This document shows, piece after piece, positions 1 through 8,076 of a DNA stretch of 64,000 bases (its first letter is position 1; the number at the start of each line of letters is the position of its first letter). Source of the stretch: Bacteroidota bacterium (GTDB taxonomy: Bacteria; Bacteroidota; Bacteroidia; Chitinophagales; Chitinophagaceae); NCBI GenBank assembly GCA_003175695.1, contig PSRA01000258.1, forward strand, positions 62,001 to 126,000. The letters are read 5' to 3'. The notes beneath the pieces are model-generated. The model did no database searches. It saw only the letters and a program-made list of their open reading frames with translations, and was not told the DNA's origin. Made by a program: the position numbers and the translations under genes.

Positions 1-345
1 CGGCCGGATGCGGTTGAATTCCCCCAGGATATAGTCATTGAAGATTTTTGTTGGAAATGCAGGCGCATATAGATGATGGTAATACTTGCCATTCACTTTT
101 ATGAGTTTCAAGTTCCCGCGCCCCATTGTTACTTCGCGTATTTTTTTTAGTTGTTTTAATACTTTAGCCGGAGTAGTCAGCGACCGGTAGGTTTTGGCGG
201 CAAGGATAAAGAGATGAATTTTGACCCATAGATGAACGCAGTTCTTTTCGAATCTCTTTAACACCCTTATTTTGTAAAAAGGGTTTCCTGTAAGATCAAC
301 AGAAGGCTTGACCTGAGGTTTAGTTGAAAAAGGGGCAACTATCAT
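1..345 (-). CDS. Probable radical SAM family protein, N-terminal part (runs off the window edge)
   Basis: Minus frame open from ATG at 345 to base 1: MIVAPFSTKPQVKPSVDLTGNPFYKIRVLKRFEKN...LKLIKVNGKYYHHLYAPAFPTKIFNDYILGEFNRIRP. The '..NGKYYxxLYxPxxPxxxFxxxIxxExNRI.P' stretch resembles the N-terminal lead-in of Bacteroidota radical SAM/SPASM proteins; the CxxxCxxC motif would lie outside the window. Not in the supplied ORF track. Confidence 0.5.
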   Translation of the reverse strand, partial: MIVAPFSTKPQVKPSVDLTGNPFYKIRVLKRFEKNCVHLWVKIHLFILAAKTYRSLTTPAKVLKQLKKIREVTMGRGNLKLIKVNGKYYHHLYAPAFPTKIFNDYILGEFNRIRP

Positions 346-495
346 AAATTCCCATTTATGAAAGATATTTCAGCAAAAGTTTGTGGTGTGGAGACAAGCG
401 TGAAGGAGTAAACAAAGAAGAGGTTACTAAATATACAATTTCTTTTCATAATTCATGATTTAATTTTTGTACATTAATACTTACATTTTTTTCGT

Positions 496-1380
496 ATGGG
501 CGTTAGTGTGAACCATATTCATGCTTTTTACGGCAAAGAAACAGATCTTTTTGCCGGAAGAAATCAAAGTGTTTTTAATCTGGCAAATAATTGCCTTCAG
601 GATATAATAGAGGAAAAAAAAGTTTACAGTCACTTACTAGCGAGTACATCCTGCCCCGACTCAATATCTCCTTCGCTTGCGCAGTGTATAATACAGCACA
701 ATCATGAAAAGTTTCACGCAAGCCATGCGTTGGACATTGTGCAGGGTTGCACAGGTGGTGTGAGCTCAATGATAATGGCCTCACAATTGGCAGAACTGAA
801 TAAAAGCAATATTTTGGTTATCGCTGCTGATGCAGCTCAAAAAGCTACTTCAATTTTCAGCGAAGTATATCATGTTTTCAAAAATGGCGCATTTGGATGC
901 TGCATTTCCTACACCAATGATCGGAAAGGATTGATTCATTATAAAAGTTGTCAATATAAAGATTTACATGAGGTCGTTACCATTCGTCTTGGACATGATG
1001 CCGACAGAGTAATTAATGAACATATTGATGGCGTTGGTAAAGATCCGCGAAAATATCTTGGTCTTGCTTTGGATAATCACCTTGCTTTAAAGCTCATGCA
1101 AAAGGCTGAAAGGTTCTATCTTGATTTCATAAAAGAAGCTGGACATCCTGATATCCTTATTCTCCACCAGGTAAATGTCCACATCATCAACCACCTGGAA
1201 AAAGTATTTGAAAAATACCCCATTCGTTTTATCAATAATGCTGAACAGACAGGTAATTGCGGATGCGCAACTACAGGTATAGTCCTTGATTCCATCAAAG
1301 ATGAAATTGAAAATAAAAAGGTGATGATTGGAAGTTTTGGTACCGGTGGCGTCATCATAGCAGGTCTTTGGCAATTTTAG
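496..1380 (+). CDS. 3-oxoacyl-ACP synthase III (FabH/KAS III-like) family protein
   Basis: Thiolase-fold motifs: nucleophile Cys in DIVQGCTGGVSS, His in LILHQVNVHI, Asn in EQTGNCGCATT. Confidence 0.85.
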   Translation: MGVSVNHIHAFYGKETDLFAGRNQSVFNLANNCLQDIIEEKKVYSHLLASTSCPDSISPSLAQCIIQHNHEKFHASHALDIVQGCTGGVSSMIMASQLAELNKSNILVIAADAAQKATSIFSEVYHVFKNGAFGCCISYTNDRKGLIHYKSCQYKDLHEVVTIRLGHDADRVINEHIDGVGKDPRKYLGLALDNHLALKLMQKAERFYLDFIKEAGHPDILILHQVNVHIINHLEKVFEKYPIRFINNAEQTGNCGCATTGIVLDSIKDEIENKKVMIGSFGTGGVIIAGLWQF

Positions 1381-1509
1381 TCAGATGTCATGCATTGACA
1401 ACCGTTTCAATTGTTAAACACTTACAACTCACTCTTATTTTTTTTCTTTATCTTTTGACAACATATTTCTCAACCACTAGTACAATTCATCCACCGCATG
1501 AGAGGCTTA

Positions 1510-3117
1510 ATGATGGAATATCAGCTCACGCTGCCCACTATTTTGCGTAGAGCTGAAACCCTGTTCGGAAACAAAGAAATCGTTAGTTGTCTCCCCGACA
1601 GGAGCATTCATCGCTACACTTACCAGGATTTTTCCAAGCGGGCAAAAAAGTTAGCAGTCGCTCTTCGCCAATTGGGTATCGGGCACGGAGATCGGGTAGC
1701 CACATTTTGCTGGAATCACTACCAACACCTTGAGGTGTATTTCGCTGTGCCCTGTACGGGAGCAGTTGTGCATCCACTTAACATCCGATTTAGCCCGGAT
1801 GATCTCAGTTATATCGTCAACCATGCTGAAGACAAAATCCTGATAGTGGACCAGGTCCTATTACCATTGTTTGAAAAATTCAGGTTTTCTGTACATGTTT
1901 CCAAGGTGATAGTAATTCGGCAAACTGCAGATCCGCTGCCGGAAGATTATTTAAACTATGAGGATGTTGTTACGGGCGGTGATGATTCTTTATTTGAACC
2001 TTTCGAAGAAGATGAATATGCGGCAGCATTCATGTGCTACACATCAGGCACGACGGGAAAGCCAAAAGGTATTTTATACACCCATCGTTCAATTATGCTT
2101 CATGCGATGTCTTCACTTTTCAGCTGCTGCGGTGTTGAAATAACTGAGCAGGATGCGGTGCTACCGGTCGTCCCTATGTTTCATGCGAGCGCGTGGGGTT
2201 TTCCATTCAGCTGCACGTTTGTGGGCGCCAGGCAGGTTTTTCCCGGCCCTTACCTAGATGCAGAAAGTTTACTCCGACTCTTAGATAATGAAAAAGTAAC
2301 AGTGACTGGAGGCGTGCCCACAGTGATGTTGAACATTCTTCACAAGTTGGATTCCGACCCAAATAAGTATAAACTGTTCCTGCGCCTGGTAATAATAGGC
2401 GGTTCGGCGATGCCACGATTCTTAATCAAATCTTTCGAAGATCGATACGGTATAAAGGTGCTCAATACCTGGGGCATGACCGAAATGTCCCCAATGGGCA
2501 GCACTTCTCCATTGACCAGCAAACTCCGGAATTCATCAAGAGAAAAACAATACGAGTATTCCATAAAACAAGGCATGCCCGTTCCATTGGTAGAGATTCG
2601 TGCAAGGAATGAATTTGGCCTCATTCCCTGGGACGGAATCGCTATGGGTGAGCTGGAAGTGCGCGGTCCTTTTGTTGCCTCCTCTTACTACCATGACGAA
2701 GAATCGCATAAAAAATTTACATCTGATGGCTGGCTAAAAACCGGGGACATTGTCACCATCAGCGAAGACGGATATATTGAACTAAAGGACAGAAATAAAG
2801 ATCTAATAAAATCAGGTGGAGAGTGGATTAGCTCATTAGCATTAGAAAATTCTTTGATGGATCATCCTTATGTACTTGAGGCGGCAGTCATAGCCATTCC
2901 TGATGAGAAATGGATTGAGCGACCCTTTGCTTTTGTGGTGCTTAAGGAAGGAAGGAGTGTGTCAGCTGAAGAACTGAAAGAATTTCTTGTCGGCAAGTTT
3001 GCAAAATTCTGGATTCCCGAAGGCTTTGCAATGGTTGAATCCATTCCCAAAACTTCTGTTGGTAAATTTCTTAAATCTGCTCTGAGAGAAAAATATGAAA
3101 AGGATCACGCAAAATGA
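1510..3117 (+). CDS. Acyl-CoA synthetase / AMP-binding ligase
   Basis: AMP-binding motif YTSGTTGKPKGILYTHRS; NTWGMTEMSP; GWLKTGDIVTISEDGYIELKDRNKDLIKSGGEWIS; C-terminal PKTSVGKFLKSALR. ORF opens at 1498; MMEYQ at 1510/1513 is the likely start. Confidence 0.93.
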   Translation: MMEYQLTLPTILRRAETLFGNKEIVSCLPDRSIHRYTYQDFSKRAKKLAVALRQLGIGHGDRVATFCWNHYQHLEVYFAVPCTGAVVHPLNIRFSPDDLSYIVNHAEDKILIVDQVLLPLFEKFRFSVHVSKVIVIRQTADPLPEDYLNYEDVVTGGDDSLFEPFEEDEYAAAFMCYTSGTTGKPKGILYTHRSIMLHAMSSLFSCCGVEITEQDAVLPVVPMFHASAWGFPFSCTFVGARQVFPGPYLDAESLLRLLDNEKVTVTGGVPTVMLNILHKLDSDPNKYKLFLRLVIIGGSAMPRFLIKSFEDRYGIKVLNTWGMTEMSPMGSTSPLTSKLRNSSREKQYEYSIKQGMPVPLVEIRARNEFGLIPWDGIAMGELEVRGPFVASSYYHDEESHKKFTSDGWLKTGDIVTISEDGYIELKDRNKDLIKSGGEWISSLALENSLMDHPYVLEAAVIAIPDEKWIERPFAFVVLKEGRSVSAEELKEFLVGKFAKFWIPEGFAMVESIPKTSVGKFLKSALREKYEKDHAK

Positions 3118-3142
3118 ACCATCCAACTTGTTTTGGGTGGTT
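3117..3142. terminator. Hairpin between convergent genes (bidirectional terminator candidate)
   Basis: AACCATCCAA-cttgtt-TTGGGTGGTT inverted repeat at the stop of the ligase gene, facing the convergent beta-lactamase gene. Confidence 0.45.
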
Positions 3143-4445
3143 AATCATTTATTGCCTGGTACACGAGTGGCCGGAATTGTCTATCGGTATTACCAACACC
3201 CGGTCCCCACATTTGCCGGTATATGATTACAAACATGTCCTCTTTGGGATCAACCCAATAACTTGTTCCAAATAGACCGCCCCAGGCATACGTACCTGGC
3301 TGGCTGGGCCCTAGCCTGCTTCCATTCTCGGTTATAATAGAAAAGCCAAATCCAAACTTGTTTTCAGATTTGATACCGTAAATATTCACAAAAAGGTCAC
3401 CAATCTGATTTGTCGTCATCATGCGCACCGTGTTTCGGGCCAGTAGTCGAACCCCGTTGTACTCTCCACCGTTCAAAAGCATTTGCAGAAGAATTGCATA
3501 ATCGTAAATAGTAGAAGACAGGCCGCCGCCTCCGGAAAAATAATCTTTTTTCTGAAGTGGATAATTCATGTCAAGACTCCCGCCAAAAAACCTATCTTGT
3601 TTTCTTATGACTCCCGCTGAATCCGACTCAAAAAAATTCACCAGCCTCGAAGCCTTTTCTTTAGGTACATTAAAATAAGTGTCCTTCATACCGAGGGGCT
3701 GAAAAATTCGCCTGGCAAAAAAATCTTCCAAGCTCATACCTGACCATAATTCCACCAGGTAACCCAATACGTCATGATTCAGTCCATATTTCCAATTTTC
3801 GCCAGGTTGAAAAAAAAGTGGAAGGGTTCCCAGTCTCGATACCGTTTCGGAAAGTTTTAAACTTCTTGTACCGGTACCGCCGGTGACATTGTATTTTGCG
3901 TAAATCGCATTTTCTTCGGGCGTGCCAATTGCCGGATAACCGATACCCGAAGTATGCGCCAGCAAATCGCGGATGGTTACGGGCCGCTTTGCGGGAACGC
4001 TCGAATAAGTAGTGTCCTGGGCATTAAAAGATTCGAGAACTCTCTGATTGGCGAATGATGGGATGAACTTGGACACCGGATCATCCAATGAAAATTTCCC
4101 CTCTTCCCACAACATCATGACCGCTACTGTGGTTACGGCCTTTGTCTGTGAAGCAATCCGAAAGATGCCGGTTTTGTCGAGCGGTTCTCTTTTATTCGGA
4201 TCGTTGTAACCGTAGGATTTGTAAAAAACAATTTTTCCTTTTCGGGCGATCAGCGCAACTGAACCGTTGACCCAGTTATTCTTCACCCAATTGCTCATTC
4301 CGGAATCAAGTCGGGCCAGGCGAGTAGCTGAAAAACCTACTGCTTCAGGAGCTGCTAAAGTCAGGGCTTTTGAATGATTTTGTGAGGAGCATTCGTATGA
4401 AGTGAACGCGAATAGAATTAACAGGGTGATGGCGCAGCGATTCAT
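3141..4445 (-). CDS. Beta-lactamase (class C fold) family serine hydrolase, lipoprotein-like
   Basis: SxxK in RIASQTKAVTTVAVMMLWEEGKFSLDDPVSKFIP; DLLAHTSGIGY; N-terminal lipobox-like segment. Confidence 0.9.
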   Translation of the reverse strand: MNRCAITLLILFAFTSYECSSQNHSKALTLAAPEAVGFSATRLARLDSGMSNWVKNNWVNGSVALIARKGKIVFYKSYGYNDPNKREPLDKTGIFRIASQTKAVTTVAVMMLWEEGKFSLDDPVSKFIPSFANQRVLESFNAQDTTYSSVPAKRPVTIRDLLAHTSGIGYPAIGTPEENAIYAKYNVTGGTGTRSLKLSETVSRLGTLPLFFQPGENWKYGLNHDVLGYLVELWSGMSLEDFFARRIFQPLGMKDTYFNVPKEKASRLVNFFESDSAGVIRKQDRFFGGSLDMNYPLQKKDYFSGGGGLSSTIYDYAILLQMLLNGGEYNGVRLLARNTVRMMTTNQIGDLFVNIYGIKSENKFGFGFSIITENGSRLGPSQPGTYAWGGLFGTSYWVDPKEDMFVIIYRQMWGPGVGNTDRQFRPLVYQAIND

Positions 4446-4603
4446 TTCAAGTTGGTTGAGTTGTCAAAAATAGAAAGTTAATCTAATCCTTCGAGTATTA
4501 GAAATTCAGCGAACGGAATGTAATGAAACCTTTTTGTAAATTCATTATGTCGAATAAACAGAAGCAACAGAAGCGTTATAATAACTGAATAAAAAATAGA
4601 AAA

Positions 4604-5341
4604 ATGAGACTGAAAGATAAAATTGCCTTAATCACTGGCGGAGCGAACGGTATCGGACTTGCTACGACGGAAAGGTTTGCAAAAGAAGGCGCGAAAATTA
4701 TCTTGTGGGATGTGTCAGATAAGGGCGGCGAAGTGGTCGAACACCTGAGAAGTGAAGGACACGATGCCATTTTCAAAAAAATTTCTGTTACTAATAAGAA
4801 CGAAGTGCAGGACGCATTGGATGAGGCGCTTGAACATTTTGGCCGAATAGATATTCTGATCAACAATGCCGGCATAACCAGAGACAGGACCCTTTTAAAA
4901 ATGTCGAAAGAAGAGTGGGACGATGTCATCGCGGTAAATCTCACCGGTGTTTTTAATTGTACGCAATCTGTTGCTCCAATCATGAAGGAGCAAAATTATG
5001 GCCGGATTGTATCGGCGTCTTCCAATGTCGCCATACGAGGAAATTTTGGTCAAACAAATTATGTTGCGACGAAATCGGCTATTATTGGAATGACTAAAGT
5101 GTGGGCACTGGAATTGGGCCGATTTGGTATTACGGTCAATTGTATCGCTCCGGGTTTTATTCACACTGCTATGACAGATGCAATGCCTGAAGAAGCCCGC
5201 ACACAAAGCATACCTCTGATACCGCTTGGCAAATGGGGTATTCCGGAGGATATTGCTAATGGCTATCTATATCTCGCATCCGATGAGGCGTCATTTGTAA
5301 GTGGGATTTGTTTAACAATTGATGGAGGAGCTTCAAGATAA
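4604..5341 (+). CDS. SDR family oxidoreductase, 3-oxoacyl-ACP reductase (FabG/PhaB)-like
   Basis: TGGANGIG, NNAG, catalytic S and YVATK, C-terminal SGICLTIDGGASR. Confidence 0.93.
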   Translation: MRLKDKIALITGGANGIGLATTERFAKEGAKIILWDVSDKGGEVVEHLRSEGHDAIFKKISVTNKNEVQDALDEALEHFGRIDILINNAGITRDRTLLKMSKEEWDDVIAVNLTGVFNCTQSVAPIMKEQNYGRIVSASSNVAIRGNFGQTNYVATKSAIIGMTKVWALELGRFGITVNCIAPGFIHTAMTDAMPEEARTQSIPLIPLGKWGIPEDIANGYLYLASDEASFVSGICLTIDGGASR

Positions 5342-5595
5342 ATATGAGCTTCTGCCGACTCCCGACCAAGACGGAATCAAAAAGCCTCACCGCTTCAGTG
5401 GGTATTTAAACTTTCAATTGACTTAGTCACTCAATTTGGTATCTCCAACTTCGTTCTGCTTTTTTCTCCTTACTTATGGAATGATAACCTACTCGAGTCT
5501 TTAGAATATAAAAAAGCCAATAGACAGAGTCAGCTTGGCGCTCAAGAGTGTTGGGAGCTGAATTAAGCCCAGGTCATTCACAAAAAACTTCAATT

Positions 5596-6102
5596 ATGGC
5601 AGAAATGAACACGACTTCCGGTAGAGCTAAGAGAACTCCGGGCGTCAAAAAGAACAAGAAATTGTCGCCCCGGCTGGATCTGACTCCCATGGTAGATCTT
5701 GGTTTCCTGCTCATCACTTTTTTTGTTTTCACAACAGCGATGACTCGTCCAGCAACCATGAAGTTGTATTTGCCTAAAGATGATCCCGACTCAACGAAAG
5801 TTCCGGCACCAGGCGCATTGACCATCATATTGGGACAGAACAATCGAATTTTTTACTATGAAGGAGATGATGCCACCAAATTTAAAGGAACCAACTTCAC
5901 AGGAATCAGAGACATTATAGTCGATAAGAAAAGAAGGACTGACGCCAGACAATTTGTAGTAATTATCAAACCGTCGCAAGACGCCAGTTATAAGAACACA
6001 GTAAACGTCCTCGATGAAATGAAGATTGACGATGTGAAACGTTTTGCGATGGTGGATATTACGAGTGGTGAATATAAGTTGATTCAATCAGCATCAAATT
6101 GA
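5596..6102 (+). CDS. ExbD/TolR family biopolymer transport protein
   Basis: RLDLTPMVDLGFLLITFFVFTTAMTRP transmembrane motif with conserved Asp. ORF opens at 5548; MAEMNTTSG at 5596 preferred. Confidence 0.85.
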   Translation: MAEMNTTSGRAKRTPGVKKNKKLSPRLDLTPMVDLGFLLITFFVFTTAMTRPATMKLYLPKDDPDSTKVPAPGALTIILGQNNRIFYYEGDDATKFKGTNFTGIRDIIVDKKRRTDARQFVVIIKPSQDASYKNTVNVLDEMKIDDVKRFAMVDITSGEYKLIQSASN

Positions 6103-6140
6103 TGGCGGGAAGAAACTGGCGACCTTGGTTAAATAAAAAA

Positions 6141-6173
6141 GGAGGCTGTCTTGAAATTTAGACAGCCCCTTTC
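6141..6173. terminator. Intrinsic terminator-like hairpin between convergent genes
   Basis: aaaaaaGGAGGCTGTCttgaaatttaGACAGCCCCTTT; 7-bp perfect stem GGCTGTC/GACAGCC with A/T flanks. Confidence 0.6.
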
Positions 6174-6192
6174 TCATTCCAAGTAACGTTGA

Positions 6193-6942
6193 TCAATATC
6201 GCTTTACTATCCTGAATAAAAACCTGTCAGGCTCACCTATTACCCCGGCTGCTTCCCTTCTCTTCTTTAAGGCATCTGATTTAAAATAAGCAGATGCTTT
6301 GGCTGTGTCCGTTATAGCCGTAACGAGGGTTACTTTTTTGTTGTCATTTAAATCATGACCGAATACCCTATCTGTAATGCCATTGTCCAACCTTTCTTGT
6401 TTTCCTTCTTCAAATGCCTTTACCCACGCATCAAAGTCTTTTACGGCAAACATAGTTCTTGAACGGAATTTTGTTTCGATGGTCACTGTATCCTGCCAGG
6501 TTGCGGTAAGAAAAGTGGCCATAGGCGCACTAATTACGCCCGCTTTTTGCATATACTTCTTTATGGTGGGATCCTTCATGAATGCTTTTGCCTTGGCAGT
6601 ATCGTCAATTTTAAAGGCAATCATTACCATGTTGGAATCTTTTAAGCCACGGCCAATGACATAATTATGGATTCCATGTGCCAGTCGGACCGAATCATGA
6701 GATTCATACAAGGGTAGCCATTTGGCGTAATTGGCAACTTTGTGAGTTACGATCATCATATTTTGAGGAGTGGTGATGATGGTTCTCATTGCTTTTGCTG
6801 CTGTTTCAGCCTTGGCAATCGAGTCTTTGATTGCCGTTGAGTCGGCTGTGGTAGTTTTTTCATTGGCTCCTCCGCCACAGGAAGTTAGGAAGAATACTGT
6901 GACCAGCACGAAGAGTAAGCCGGTTAAGCTGGAATGCTTCAT
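6193..6942 (-). CDS. Hypothetical lipoprotein with duplicated domain
   Basis: Lipobox-like FFLTSCGGG; two repeated halves (..DTAKAKAFMKDPTIKKYMQKAGVISAP.. / ..DTAKASAYFKSDALKKRREAAGVIGEP..). ORF opens upstream at 7047. Confidence 0.65.
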   Translation of the reverse strand: MKHSSLTGLLFVLVTVFFLTSCGGGANEKTTTADSTAIKDSIAKAETAAKAMRTIITTPQNMMIVTHKVANYAKWLPLYESHDSVRLAHGIHNYVIGRGLKDSNMVMIAFKIDDTAKAKAFMKDPTIKKYMQKAGVISAPMATFLTATWQDTVTIETKFRSRTMFAVKDFDAWVKAFEEGKQERLDNGITDRVFGHDLNDNKKVTLVTAITDTAKASAYFKSDALKKRREAAGVIGEPDRFLFRIVKRY

Positions 6943-7162
6943 TGATTTTTGAGTTTTTAGTGAATAATGAATGAGCTGGGCAACAGAGGGAAGAATGTTA
7001 CATGGGGTAACGAGTGAATAAATGTAGGGAGAATATGATTCTTGCAAAATTTTTTCTTTCTGTTGTAGAAGCTTTCTTTTATGTTAACTGTGTTCTCCGT
7101 GTCCCTCCTATCTTTGTATTTGAGTGTAGGAAGTTCTTTGAGATCTGAGTTAAGTTACCACG

Positions 7163-7330
7163 ATTGACTTGATTGCTTCTTCACCGGGTATTGGCTTGTT
7201 GACTGCAGCGACCATCCTTGCAGAGACCAATGGCTTTGGTCTGAAAAGAAATAAAAAACAGCTGACTAGTTATGCAGGATTGGACGTAAAAGAAAAACTC
7301 TCTAGGACGTCCTGCGGCAACCATCCTGAC
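7163..7330 (+). pseudogene. IS110-family transposase C-terminal remnant
   Basis: SSPGIGLLTAATILAETNGFGLKRNKKQLTSYAGLDVKEKLSRTS matches the Transposase_20-type helix-hairpin-helix and YAGL region; the rest of the gene is absent. Confidence 0.75.
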
Positions 7331-7577
7331 AGGGCGATGCCATTAGTGAAGTGATTTCTTGATCGATAAGAGACTGATTGACAAAAGGCTGGTGTCGTAA
7401 CGCAAATTCTACACATTGTCCCAACGTGAAGGTGGGAACAGAATCATTATCATTCTTATTTTGGCAAAACCCGTTTCCGGTAAAGCAAGGAAGGAAAACA
7501 AAAGAAAGAACTACCTTAACTGGCCAGGTCTGTGACCTGCTAAGGAATTTACAAGTAACTATTTGATTTTCTGGCAT
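7306..7577 (-). pseudogene. TolC-family outer-membrane efflux protein, truncated N-terminal remnant
   Basis: Signal-peptide-like start, then FTLGQCVEFALRHQPFVNQSLIDQEIT; after a frame change the same strand reads GIALSGWLPQDV, typical of the next TolC segment, then homology stops at the IS110 remnant. Confidence 0.65.
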
Positions 7578-8076
7578 AAATGTCTGGTAGCGGTTTCACA
7601 TCATAAAACTGCTATATGAAATGTTTGTGCCAGTAGGAGTAATTAATCCAACAGTACAAGTGGAATTTATGGTAGTCGGGTGACAGTAACCGCAATTTGT
7701 AAAAATAATCGGTACATTTTGCAGCGCTCCACGCGATGACCCTTAATGACGACATCGTTTCATTGCGCTGAATTTAACGACGGATAACACGAGGGCCCCA
7801 GAGAAACGCGGAGGCACGCCAATTTTTAGGTAGACTCCGCGTTTCTCCGTCCCCACTGTGCTTTCCGTGGTTAAAAAAATCTTGCAATCTATGCGAGCTT
7901 CCTTTGAACGCCCGTATCAACTGTATGTACGGGCGGGCGCATTCTCCTGAAATACCGCTGAAATTCTTAAGATATTTATAAATTAGCGAATCACTCCCTG
8001 GCCTTAACTGTTTTTTCTTTTGGTGATTTTAGATTTATACTTGAACATTTATTAATTGGAAGTTTTGGTTTGATCC

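Noticed and set aside
4576-4983. 135-aa minus-strand ORF
   Set aside because: Antisense to the well-supported SDR gene.
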